Source: CF-46 sp042408445
Lineage (GTDB): Bacteria > Chloroflexota > Limnocylindria > Limnocylindrales > CSP1-4
Reading direction: 5' to 3'
NCBI GenBank assembly: GCA_042408445.1
Contig: JBHORC010000001.1
Location: 1 to 55,866 of the forward strand
Length of the DNA stretch: 55,866 bases
In this document: positions 40,847-48,627 of the stretch, piece by piece
How the letters are laid out: the number at the start of each line of letters is the position of its first letter
How positions within the stretch are numbered: position 1 is the stretch's first letter
Made by a program: the position numbers and the translations under genes
The notes under the pieces: model-generated
The model's database searches: none
The model's input: only the letters and a program-made list of their open reading frames with translations
What the model was told of the DNA's origin: nothing

Positions 40847-41793
40847 CGACCGCCGCCGCCTCGGTCGCGACGGCCCGCCGCGAGGCGTGGCGGCTTCGGG
40901 CGAAGAACGCCCGGACCTTCGCCCGTCGCTATGCCCGGCGGAAGGACGGCGCGGTCGGCCTCCTGATCCTGCTTGCGTTCACGATCCTCGCGATCGCCCC
41001 GCAACTGTTCGTCGGCGCGCTCCAGACCGCGACGACCGGGACGGGAGCGAGCCTGGAGGGCCCATCCGGCACGCATCTCTTCGGGACGGACGAGCTGGGC
41101 CGGGACATCCTGAACCTCACCGTCCACGGCGCCCGGATCTCGATGACGATCGGGCTGCTCGCGACGCTGATCACGATCTTCTTCGGGGCGGTGATCGGCA
41201 TCGTCGCGGGCTACGTCGGCGGCTGGACGGACAACCTCCTCATGCGGCTCACGGACTTCTTCCTCGTCCTGCCGACCTTCGTCCTGGCCGTGATCCTCGC
41301 GCCGGTCCTGCTCGAGATCATCGGCACGGACGCCGAGCTGTTCGGGATCAAGGCAACCCTTCTCGTGATCGTCGTCGTGATCGGCATCACGTCGTGGGCG
41401 ACGACGGCCCGGATCATCCGGAGCCAGGTCCTGTCCGTGAAGGAGCGGATGTTTGTCGACCGCGCCCGGGTCATCGGGACCGGTCCCGGCCGGATCATGC
41501 GCCGCGACATCTTCCCGAACGTCGTGAACCTGATCGTCGCCCAGAGCGTGCTGACGTTCGCGACTGCGGTCTTCACCGAGACGACCCTGTCCTTCATCGG
41601 CCTGGGCGATCCGTTCCAGCCGTCCTGGGGCCAGATCCTCAACCAGGCCGAGTCCACCGGCGCGCCCGGCCTGGGGGCCTGGTGGTACATCGCCCCGCCG
41701 GCCGCCTGCGTGGTGCTGGTCGTGCTCGCGTTCACGCTCGTCGGCAATGCGCTCGACGACGTCCTCAACCCGAAGGTCGGGCAGCGCCGATGA
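40843..41793 (+). CDS. Oligopeptide ABC transporter permease (DppC/OppC type)
   Basis: A 316-residue permease beginning at a GTG that overlaps the preceding stop. The N-terminal cytoplasmic lead (RRYARRKDGAVGLLIL) and FGTDELGRDILNLTVHGARI are hallmark DppC motifs; the EAA loop is at FVDRARVIGTGPGRIMRRDI. The conserved C-terminus WWYIAPPAACVVLVVLAFTL, GNALDDVLNPK is present. It partners the DppB-like protein in the inner membrane. Confidence 0.93.
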   Translation: MTTAAASVATARREAWRLRAKNARTFARRYARRKDGAVGLLILLAFTILAIAPQLFVGALQTATTGTGASLEGPSGTHLFGTDELGRDILNLTVHGARISMTIGLLATLITIFFGAVIGIVAGYVGGWTDNLLMRLTDFFLVLPTFVLAVILAPVLLEIIGTDAELFGIKATLLVIVVVIGITSWATTARIIRSQVLSVKERMFVDRARVIGTGPGRIMRRDIFPNVVNLIVAQSVLTFATAVFTETTLSFIGLGDPFQPSWGQILNQAESTGAPGLGAWWYIAPPAACVVLVVLAFTLVGNALDDVLNPKVGQRR

Positions 41794-43064
41794 GCCTCGA
41801 CCCCCGAGATGTCGGCGCGAGCGCCGGGACGTCCCTCGGCGACGCGCGTCACGAGAACGATGTCGAGTCAGGTTCGGACGCGACCACCGGATCGGACGCG
41901 CCGGCGCCTGCCGACGGCCGCCGCGCGGCCGCGATCGAGTCCGCGATCCGGATCCGCTCCGAGCGGAAGTGGGCGCCGCCGAAGCAGGCGAAGCCGGGCG
42001 CTCCACTGCTCGAGGTCCGCGACCTGAAGACGTGGTTCTCGCTCGAGAGCGGCACGGTCCGGGCCGTCGACGGCGTCTCATTCCAGCTCGACTACGGCGA
42101 GGCACTCGGGATCGTCGGCGAGTCGGGCTGCGGGAAGACGACGACCGCGCTCTCGATCGTCCAGATCCTGCCGAAGAACGCCCGGATCGCCGGCGGCGAG
42201 ATCAACCTCATGGGGATCGACCTCGTCAAGAAGAACGAGAATCAGCTGCGGCGCTACCGCTGGCGCGAGGTGTCGATCGTCTTCCAGGGGGCGATGAACG
42301 CGCTGAACCCGGTCCGCAGGGTCGTCGACCAGATCGCGGAGCCGATCGAGCAGCGACTTGGCGAGCCGAAGGCGAAGGCACAGCGCCGCGCTCGGGAGCT
42401 GCTGGAGCTCGTCGGGATCCCGGGGAAGCGCGGGAACGCGTATCCGCACGAGCTCTCCGGCGGGATGCGGCAGCGGGCGATGATCGCGATGGCCCTCGCC
42501 TGCGACCCGGCGATCGTGATCGGTGACGAGCCGACGACCGCGCTCGACGTCATGGTCCAGGCGCAGATCCTGGAGCTGCTCGAGGACCTCCGCCACAAGC
42601 TCGGGCTGTCGCTGATCCTGATCACCCACGATCTCTCCGTCGTGGCCGAGACGTGCGATCGGGTCCTGATCATGTACGCCGGTCGCGTCGCCGAGGAGGG
42701 GCCCGTCTCGGAGGTGTTCCGCCACCCGCGGCATCCCTACACGCAGAAGCTCCTGGCCGCCTTCCCCAACATCCGCGCGGATCGGCGGACGCTCGACGTG
42801 ATCCCCGGATCGCCGCCCGACCTTCGGACGCCGCCACCGGGCTGTCGATTCGCGCCGCGCTGCGCGTTCGCGATGGAGGTCTGCCAGACGGTGGTGCCGC
42901 CCGAGGTCACCTTCGGCGGCGGTCTTCGTGTCGCCTGCCACCTCTACCCGCCGGGAAGCGACGGCCGGCCCGTCACCGTGCCGCCCGCGAACGCGATCGG
43001 CGCCACGGTGCCGCTCGTCGAAGCGCCACCGGAGCTGCCACCGATCGAGGCGACGCCGGTATGA
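41790..43064 (+). CDS. Oligopeptide ABC transporter ATP-binding protein (DppD/OppD type)
   Basis: A 424-residue ATPase with an ATGA overlap on the permease. About 70 extra N-terminal residues, acidic and Ala/Asp-rich, precede the ATPase domain, which is unusual. Walker A is GESGCGKTTT, signature LSGGMRQR, Walker B IVIGDEPT. The C-terminal oligopeptide extension includes PGCRFAPRCAFAMEVC, a cysteine pattern found in Opp/Dpp ATPases. It powers peptide import at the cytoplasmic face. Confidence 0.93.
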   Translation: MSLDPRDVGASAGTSLGDARHENDVESGSDATTGSDAPAPADGRRAAAIESAIRIRSERKWAPPKQAKPGAPLLEVRDLKTWFSLESGTVRAVDGVSFQLDYGEALGIVGESGCGKTTTALSIVQILPKNARIAGGEINLMGIDLVKKNENQLRRYRWREVSIVFQGAMNALNPVRRVVDQIAEPIEQRLGEPKAKAQRRARELLELVGIPGKRGNAYPHELSGGMRQRAMIAMALACDPAIVIGDEPTTALDVMVQAQILELLEDLRHKLGLSLILITHDLSVVAETCDRVLIMYAGRVAEEGPVSEVFRHPRHPYTQKLLAAFPNIRADRRTLDVIPGSPPDLRTPPPGCRFAPRCAFAMEVCQTVVPPEVTFGGGLRVACHLYPPGSDGRPVTVPPANAIGATVPLVEAPPELPPIEATPV

Positions 43065-44182
43065 CCGAGATCGGCGACGAGATCGCCCGGCTCGACGACC
43101 TGAAGGTCCACTTCCCGATCCGCGGCGGGCTCCTGGACGCAGTGACCCGGAAGAGTCGCGGCGTCGTCCGCGCGGTCGACGGGATCGACCTCACGCTTCG
43201 CCGCGGGGAGGTGCTGGCGCTCGTCGGCGAGTCGGGCAGCGGCAAGACGACCACCGGTCGGGTGATCGTCAAGCTGACGCGGCCCACGTCCGGGCGTCTC
43301 ACGTTCGAGGGCCGTGACGTCACGAACGTCTGGAGCGGCGACGCGCTGAAGGCCTATCGCCGCCGGGTCCAGCTGATCTTCCAGGATCCGTACGAGACGC
43401 TGAACCCGAAGCACACGATCCACGACTTCGTCCTCGAGCCGCTCGTCGTGAACGACCTCGGGACGCCGGCCGAGCGCGAGTTCCGGGTCATGGAGGCGCT
43501 CGAGGCGGCCGGGATCCGGCCCGCCGCGGACTTCGCGTTCCGCTACCCGCACGAGCTGTCCGGCGGCCAGCGGCAACGCGTCGTGATCGCCGGTGCGCTG
43601 GTGATGAACCCCCAGGTGATCGTCGCCGACGAGCCGGTCTCGATGCTGGACGTCTCGATCCGGACCGAGCTGCTCCGGCTGATGCTGGACCTGCGACACG
43701 ATCTCGGGCTGACGTACCTGTTCATCACCCACGATCTCTCGCTGGCCTGGGTGATCGCCGACCGGATCGCGGTGATGTACCTGGGCAAGATCATGGAGAT
43801 CGGACCGGCCGAACAGGTGATCCGCAACCCCCACAACCCCTACACCCAGGCGCTCGTGTCCGTGTCGCCGTCGCCGGAGCCGCCGAGCGCAGGGGAGCGG
43901 GCGCGGCGGACGATCCTGGTCGGGGAGACACCGGACGCCGCGCACGTCCCGACCGGCTGCCGCTTCCACCCGCGCTGTCCGTATGCCTTCGACCGCTGCC
44001 GGGTCGAGGAGCCGCCGCTCTTCGACGTCGGCGGCGATCAGCGGGCGGCGTGCTGGCTGGCCGAGGGCGGTCGTTCGCTGCCCGTGGTGCCGCCGCCGGC
44101 CGTGGGTGCCGCGAGTCCGGCCGCCACCGTTCCGGCCGCGGCCGCGGCGGTTGCGTCAGCGGCGGTCGGGGACGCGCGCTGA
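43061..44182 (+). CDS. Oligopeptide ABC transporter ATP-binding protein (DppF/OppF type)
   Basis: A 373-residue ATPase, again ATGA-coupled. Walker A is GESGSGKTTTG, signature LSGGQRQR, Walker B VIVADEPVSMLDVS. The C-terminal GCRFHPRCPYAFDRC motif marks the OppF subgroup. An Ala/Val-rich tail ends the protein. It forms the ATPase heterodimer with the DppD-like subunit and closes the operon. The downstream gene is convergent. Confidence 0.93.
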   Translation: MTEIGDEIARLDDLKVHFPIRGGLLDAVTRKSRGVVRAVDGIDLTLRRGEVLALVGESGSGKTTTGRVIVKLTRPTSGRLTFEGRDVTNVWSGDALKAYRRRVQLIFQDPYETLNPKHTIHDFVLEPLVVNDLGTPAEREFRVMEALEAAGIRPAADFAFRYPHELSGGQRQRVVIAGALVMNPQVIVADEPVSMLDVSIRTELLRLMLDLRHDLGLTYLFITHDLSLAWVIADRIAVMYLGKIMEIGPAEQVIRNPHNPYTQALVSVSPSPEPPSAGERARRTILVGETPDAAHVPTGCRFHPRCPYAFDRCRVEEPPLFDVGGDQRAACWLAEGGRSLPVVPPPAVGAASPAATVPAAAAAVASAAVGDAR

Positions 44183-44222
44183 CGTCGCTCCCAAAGGCGC
44201 CACGTCGCGATTGAACCCCGGG

Positions 44223-44447
44223 TCAGTCCACCCGGCGGTCGTCGTCGTCGTGATCGAACCCGTGCTTGCGGGCGTACTCGCGAGCCAGCTGCTCCTGCAG
44301 GCGCGCCTCGGCGTCCGCACGGGCCCGGCAGTGCGGGCACTCCGCGCATCGCTCGGGCGCGAGCGAGACGCGGAGGTCGTAGACCGTGACGATCATGGCG
44401 ATGGCAAGGGCGATCAGGCCGGCCGTCTGGAGAATCGATCCATCCAT
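44223..44447 (-). CDS. Small membrane protein with a Cys cluster
   Basis: A protein of 74 residues. One N-terminal transmembrane helix (TAGLIALAIAMIVTVYDL) is followed by a cytoplasmic part containing CAECPHCRARADAE, a CxxCxxC cluster that could bind metal, then a charged helix ending in acidic residues (DHDDDD). It lies convergent with the oligopeptide operon. No ribosome-binding site or TAnnnT box is clear. Coding is supported by the coherent TM-helix/charged-helix composition; the function is unknown. Confidence 0.6.
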   Translation of the reverse strand: MDGSILQTAGLIALAIAMIVTVYDLRVSLAPERCAECPHCRARADAEARLQEQLAREYARKHGFDHDDDDRRVD

Positions 44448-44613
44448 GGCGACACGATGACCCGCTCGAGGTTCCGGACGCGCGTCCGTCTGCCGAGGTC
44501 GGGTTGCGACGACCTAGCGACCGTCTTTCGCGCAGCCGGGAGACGGTGCCCCGACGCCGGCCGGGGCGCCGCGACGGTGAGCCGCACCGCCTGACGCGGC
44601 CACGCCCGCCGCG

Positions 44614-45273
44614 TCAGTCCTCGGCGGCTTCCTGCAGCCCGCGGTAGATCGCCCAGCCGATCGCGGCGCCGACGAGGGGTCCGATGATCCAGACGAGGAT
44701 GTTGGCGTCCAGCGTTCCCCCGACGAGCGCCGGCGCCAGGGACCGTGCCGGGTTGACGGACGCGCCGCTGAACGGGATGCCCGCGAAGTGGATCGCCGTC
44801 AGCGTCAGCGGGATCGTGAACGCCGCCTGGTTCGGTGCGCGCTTCGTCACGGTGAGGATCACGAGCAGGAAGATCGCGGTCAGCACCGCCTCCACCACGA
44901 TCGCCTGGAGCATCTTCCCATCCGGGAAGCCGCTCGCCGTGCCCTGGACCGCCGGCTGCCCGGCGACGAACAGGAGCAGGACCGACGCCGCGATCGCGCC
45001 GATGATCTGGGCAACGACGTAGCCGACCGCGTTCATCGCGTCGATCCGCTTGTCCAGGAACGCACCGAGCGTCACCGCGGGGTTGTAGTGGCCGCCCGAG
45101 ACGTGCCCGACGGCCTGGATCGCGGCCAGCAGGCCGAGCCCGAAGCCGAACGGCGCGACGAGGAGCGCCGGCACGGCCGGTTGGAACGCCGCCGCGGCCG
45201 CAATGCTCAGCGACCCGACCGCGACGAGGATGAAGGTCCCCACGACCTCAGCCAGATACTTCCGGGCGTCCAT
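44614..45273 (-). CDS. Aquaporin / MIP-family channel
   Basis: A 219-residue membrane channel with six hydrophobic segments. Both NPA boxes are intact: GGHYNPAVTLGAFLDKR (loop B) and SGASVNPARSLAPALVG (loop E, with the selectivity Arg after NPA). The His in helix 5 (TLTAIHFAGIPF) fits the water-selective group (AqpZ-like) rather than glycerol channels. It passes water across the inner membrane in osmotic adaptation, as MscS does elsewhere in this window. The ATG is preceded by GGAGG with a five-base spacer. Confidence 0.92.
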   Translation of the reverse strand: MDARKYLAEVVGTFILVAVGSLSIAAAAAFQPAVPALLVAPFGFGLGLLAAIQAVGHVSGGHYNPAVTLGAFLDKRIDAMNAVGYVVAQIIGAIAASVLLLFVAGQPAVQGTASGFPDGKMLQAIVVEAVLTAIFLLVILTVTKRAPNQAAFTIPLTLTAIHFAGIPFSGASVNPARSLAPALVGGTLDANILVWIIGPLVGAAIGWAIYRGLQEAAED

Positions 45274-45320
45274 CCGTTCCTCCGCTCATCCGGTCCCCTT
45301 CGACCCCGCGGAAGTATGGC

Positions 45321-45341
45321 AACTCGCGGACCCTGCGAGTT
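45321..45341. promoter_or_regulatory. Perfect inverted repeat upstream of the aquaporin gene
   Basis: AACTCGC (45321-45327), GGACCCT, GCGAGTT (45335-45341): 7-base arms with a 7-base centre, ending 48 bases before the aquaporin ATG. A possible minus-strand -10 (TACTTC) lies just downstream, so the dyad would overlap the -35 zone. Confidence 0.5.
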
Positions 45342-45390
45342 CGTGCTGTCGCAGGGCGTGGACGAAGGCGCTGCGGCGCGCGGGGTCCCG

Positions 45391-45528
45391 TCAGGCGGCG
45401 GCGGCGAGGACCTCATCGTCCGCCGCGATCTCCACCGACACCCGGCAGTTCGGGCAGTCGATGGTCGCCGCGGCGAGGCTCTCGAGGGTGAGCTCCGTGT
45501 CGCACCAGGTGCATTCGATCGTGATCAT
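45391..45528 (-). CDS. 45-residue zinc-ribbon protein
   Basis: Begins MITIECTWCDTELTLESLAA and continues ATIDCPNCRVSVEIAADDEV. Two CxxC pairs (C6/C9 and C25/C28) are spaced as in a zinc ribbon, and the protein ends with Leu and four Ala. The ATG at 45528 is the likely start, with GAGGG upstream. A hairpin AGGTGA-N12-TCACCT (45536-45559) places that ribosome-binding site in its loop. It lies between the glycosylase and aquaporin genes on the same strand. Function unknown. Confidence 0.7.
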   Translation of the reverse strand: MITIECTWCDTELTLESLAAATIDCPNCRVSVEIAADDEVLAAAA

Positions 45529-45535
45529 GCGCAGA

Positions 45536-45559
45536 AGGTGACCCTCGGCTGTGTCACCT
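45536..45559 (-). promoter_or_regulatory. Hairpin over the zinc-ribbon gene leader
   Basis: AGGTGA and TCACCT arms with a 12-base loop that holds the GAGGG ribosome-binding site. It could end the glycosylase transcript or control translation of the 45528 gene. GTGTCAC is also repeated at 45551-45557 and 45563-45569. Confidence 0.35.
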
Positions 45560-45565
45560 AGCGTG

Positions 45566-46213
45566 TCACGACGCGCGGCGATACCGAAAACAGCTCGGAA
45601 GGTGATCGTCGACCAACCCCACGCTCTGCATGAAGGCGTAGACGATCGTCGACCCGACGAACCGGAACCCGCGCCGGCGGAGGTCCGCCGAGAGCCGATC
45701 CGATTCGGGGGTCGCGCCGGGGATGTCGCCCATCGACGCCGTCGCCGGCAGCGTCGGCGGAGGGCCGGGCACCATCGACGCAAGATAGGCATCGACCGAC
45801 CCGTGCTCGTCCGCGACGATCAGCCAAGCCCGCGCATTGCCGATCGTCGCCTCGATCTTCGCCCGGTTCCGGACGATCGCGGCGTCACCCATCAGGCGCT
45901 CGACGTCGACGTCGCCGTACTCGGCGACCTCGGCCGGCACGAAGCCGCCGAACGCCGCCCGGAACCCATCGCGCTTGCGCAGGATCGTCGACCACGACAG
46001 GCCGGCCTGGAACGACTCGAGGGCGAGCCGCTCGAACAGCTCGACATCGTCGTGACACGGCGTGCCCCACTCGTCGTCGTGATACCGAACCATGAGCGGG
46101 TCCGGACGGGGCGCCTCGGCGCTGGACCACACACATCGAGGGCGGCTCGGATCGAACCCGGCGTCGGCAGGCTGGGCCGTCGCACGTGGGTCCGAGGCGG
46201 CTGGAAGGGTCAC
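45566..46213 (-). CDS. tag: DNA-3-methyladenine glycosylase I (Tag)
   Basis: A 215-residue DNA repair enzyme that removes 3-methyladenine. Family signature: RCVW and YHDDEWGTPCHDD at the N-terminus, LFERLALESFQAGLSWSTIL, and FVGSTIVYAFMQSVGLVDDH with the trailing SCF. The Cys/His positions of the zinc site (Cys of RCVW, His of YHD, His of DDH, Cys of SCF) are all conserved. The GTG start is seven bases after TATCGT. About 25 extra N-terminal residues precede the domain. Confidence 0.92.
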   Translation of the reverse strand: MTLPAASDPRATAQPADAGFDPSRPRCVWSSAEAPRPDPLMVRYHDDEWGTPCHDDVELFERLALESFQAGLSWSTILRKRDGFRAAFGGFVPAEVAEYGDVDVERLMGDAAIVRNRAKIEATIGNARAWLIVADEHGSVDAYLASMVPGPPPTLPATASMGDIPGATPESDRLSADLRRRGFRFVGSTIVYAFMQSVGLVDDHLPSCFRYRRAS

Positions 46214-46220
46214 GAGGCTG

Positions 46221-46226
46221 ACGATA
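46221..46226 (-). promoter_or_regulatory. Leaderless -10 box (TATCGT) of tag
   Basis: Minus-strand TATCGT, seven bases, then the GTG at 46213. Confidence 0.55.
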
Positions 46227-46261
46227 TCCGCCGCGACGGCGGCGCGCTGCCTCCCGCCCCG

Positions 46262-47626
46262 TCAGGAGATCGGCGACGTCGCGAAGAGGGTTCCGCGCAG
46301 GCTGGGATCGCCGGCCGGCCGCCCCACGTTGAACGCGGCGACGAACACCGCACCGGACACGGTCTTCGTGGCCAGGCTGCCGGTGAGCGTGACGCTGATG
46401 AGCCGGCCGGACACGCCACGACGGGAGAGATCGAGGTTGGTCAGCGTTCCGACGTTCGTTCGGGCGTCCTTCGCGAGGATCGACGACAGCGCCGCGCCTG
46501 TGTAGGTGGCGCTCGTCCAGGTCGCGTACGGCGAGCCGGCGTCGTACGACGTGCCGTCCGGCGCCCGGTCGCTCGACCCTCGCAGATACGCGACCGCGCC
46601 CGAGACGATGCTGCCCGACGAGCTCACGAAGACGTTCTCGTTGTTCTCCGTCCAGCCGCCGTCCGCCGAGTGGTACAGCGCGTTGACGGGCGTCGAACCG
46701 CGCAGGAGCGTCTGTCCTGCCGTTGCGGTGACGGCGGCGTTCGTGATCGTCGTCTCGGCGTTCCGACCGCGGTAGACCTGTGAGCGGGTGTCGTCATACA
46801 GGTCGTACGAGCCGGTCATGGGATGGAGCCGGTAGAGGGCATACGAGCGGGCCGCGATCGCCTGCGCCTTGAGCGCCTCGACCGGCCACGACGCCGGCAT
46901 CTCGGCCGGGACGACGCCGCGGACGTAGAGGTCCAGACCGACGGCGTTCACGACGGTGACGGTGGTCGTGAGGCGGATCCGGAGCTCGCCGCGGTAGACA
47001 TTCGAGGCAGACGCCTTCGAGGTCAGCTCGAGGAGGGTCGTTGTCGCAGCCGGCCGGACGACGAGGCCCGAGCTGATCGTCGCGGCTGCCAGCGGGGCGC
47101 CTGCGGACGAGACGACCCGTGCTGCCCACGTCGACGCGCCGGGAGCGGTTGGTGCGAGCAGGAGTCGGGCGTCGGCGGGGAAGGTGCCCGCGATCGCGTC
47201 GATCGTCCAGACCCCGCCGCGGCCGGTGACGACAGCGGGCTTCGCCGAGGAGGCGGCGAGGCCGCTCAGGACGAGGACGCGGACCAGGGTCGATGCGCTC
47301 GTCGTGCCGAGGGTCGTGCCCGGGTAGTAGTGGGCGAGGATCGCGGGCGCGAGCTGGCCGGCAAGCGCGCGACCGCGGGCGCCGTACTGCGACATCCCGA
47401 CGCCGTGGCCGTAGCCGCGGCCGTAGAACGTGACGGCATCGAGCGGTCCGGGTCGGGGGATGATCGTCCGGGACTGGGCAGCGGCGCCCGACGTCGTGGC
47501 GATCATGGCGGACGCGGCGACCACGATCGCGACGACCATCCGGCCGAGCCTTCCCATCAGGCCGCGGCTCCGCCGGGACGGGAATGCGACGGAGAACGCG
47601 GGACGGGTCGAACGTGCCAGGGCCAT
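46262..47626 (-). CDS. Secreted SpoIID/LytB-domain protein
   Basis: A protein of 454 residues. A signal peptide (MVVAIVVAASAMIATTSG, AAAQ) is followed by YGRGYGHGVGMSQYGARGRA, which in Bacillus SpoIID lies near the C-terminus but here precedes the main domain. The SpoIID core follows as GLDLYVRGVVPAEMPASWPV, then EALKAQAIAARSYAL, and later YHSADGGWTENNENV. SpoIID proteins cleave or promote cleavage of denuded glycan strands; this protein probably acts in cell-wall remodelling. The ATG at 47626 is chosen (GAGGA upstream); an ATG at 47557 would begin right at the signal peptide. Confidence 0.85.
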   Translation of the reverse strand: MALARSTRPAFSVAFPSRRSRGLMGRLGRMVVAIVVAASAMIATTSGAAAQSRTIIPRPGPLDAVTFYGRGYGHGVGMSQYGARGRALAGQLAPAILAHYYPGTTLGTTSASTLVRVLVLSGLAASSAKPAVVTGRGGVWTIDAIAGTFPADARLLLAPTAPGASTWAARVVSSAGAPLAAATISSGLVVRPAATTTLLELTSKASASNVYRGELRIRLTTTVTVVNAVGLDLYVRGVVPAEMPASWPVEALKAQAIAARSYALYRLHPMTGSYDLYDDTRSQVYRGRNAETTITNAAVTATAGQTLLRGSTPVNALYHSADGGWTENNENVFVSSSGSIVSGAVAYLRGSSDRAPDGTSYDAGSPYATWTSATYTGAALSSILAKDARTNVGTLTNLDLSRRGVSGRLISVTLTGSLATKTVSGAVFVAAFNVGRPAGDPSLRGTLFATSPIS

Positions 47627-47750
47627 GGCAGGCAGAGTCCTCAGCTGAGCCGAGTCACTGTCTCCGGGCGCGCGCGGCGCCTCCATGGCTCGTCCGGGCC
47701 AGCGGGCTCATCCGATCGATCCAGTGGCTCCGCGGTCCCGGTCGCGGGGA

Positions 47751-47756
47751 TAGGCT
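47751..47756 (+). promoter_or_regulatory. Leaderless -10 box (TAGGCT)
   Basis: TAGGCT, six bases, then the ATG at 47763. Confidence 0.5.
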
Positions 47757-47762
47757 GGTCCG

Positions 47763-48344
47763 ATGGGGCTGCGATTCTATGTCGCGCACGGAGCCAGCGG
47801 ATCGTCGGCGAGCATGGCGGCACATGTCCGCGGGCTCGTGCGCCGCGGGATCGACGCGGAGGCGATCGACCTCCCGCTCAAGAAGGCCGAGGCGGCGGTG
47901 CCCGCGTTCCGCGCGATCGTCCCCGACACGCCCGGCGGTGCAGCGGCGGCGGTGGCCGTGGGAGTCACGGCTCCGAACGCGATCGCGGTTGGCGGCCAGT
48001 CGTACGGTGGTCGCGTCGCGAGCGTCGCGGCCGCAGACCCTGCGACCGGGTACGTCGGGCTCGTCCTCTTCAGCTATCCGCTCCACCCGCCCGGAGCGCC
48101 CGGCAAGGCGGACGAGCGGACGAGCCACTGGCCGGCGATCCGCTGCCCCGTCCTCCTGCTGTCGGGTGAAGGCGACCCGTTCGCCAGGATCGAGCTCCTT
48201 CGCGAACACGTCGGGCTGCTCGCGAACGCCGAGCTCGTCACCTACCCCCGTCTGGGCCACACCCTCAGGCCCGTCCTCGAGGACGTCCTGGATCGGACCG
48301 CTGCGTTCCTCGCGGCGCTCGACAAGGCTGGCGCGCCGCGCTGA
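47763..48344 (+). CDS. Alpha/beta-hydrolase (dienelactone-hydrolase/KANL3-like)
   Basis: A 193-residue cytoplasmic hydrolase. The start YVAHGASGSSASM provides the oxyanion loop, the nucleophile elbow is VGGQSYGGRVAS, the acidic residue lies in LLLSGEGDPFA, and the His in YPRLGHTLRP. This short form with an HGASG loop resembles the Tex30/KANL3 group. The substrate is unknown. Confidence 0.85.
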   Translation: MGLRFYVAHGASGSSASMAAHVRGLVRRGIDAEAIDLPLKKAEAAVPAFRAIVPDTPGGAAAAVAVGVTAPNAIAVGGQSYGGRVASVAAADPATGYVGLVLFSYPLHPPGAPGKADERTSHWPAIRCPVLLLSGEGDPFARIELLREHVGLLANAELVTYPRLGHTLRPVLEDVLDRTAAFLAALDKAGAPR

Positions 48345-48417
48345 CCGCGGGCTGAATCTCGCCGCCGCGCGAACCGGCGGGTGATCGCCGGATGAGTCGC
48401 AGGTGAGATCAGGGTAA

Positions 48418-48466
48418 GGTCGGGTATGGACAGGGGCCGTATGGTTGCCTTGACCCCAGCCCGACC
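48418..48466 (+). other. Potential structured leader element
   Basis: GGTCGGG (48418-48424) pairs with CCCGACC (48460-48466), with nested GGGG (48433-48436) and CCCC (48454-48457), in the 283-base gap before the transglycosylase gene. A TAAGGT (48415-48420) overlaps its left arm, so whether it is an RNA or a DNA element is unclear. No riboswitch class is recognised. Confidence 0.3.
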
Positions 48467-48588
48467 GAGCGGACCCCAAGGCCGCCCGGGCCCACCATCA
48501 ACGTTCTCGGAACGGCACATCCCGACCCGCGGCGCAGCGTTCCCCCGCCCGGTCGGCTGTCCCTCCCGGTTCGCGTCATCCCACCGCC

Positions 48589-48605
48589 GGCACGCTCACC
48601 GTGCC
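48589..48605 (+). other. Hairpin just upstream of a ribosome-binding site
   Basis: GGCACG-CTCAC-CGTGCC, a perfect 6-base stem ending 11 bases before the AAGGAG of the transglycosylase gene. It may modulate translation initiation. Confidence 0.35.
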
Positions 48606-48627
48606 GTCCCGGCAGGAAGGAGCACCA

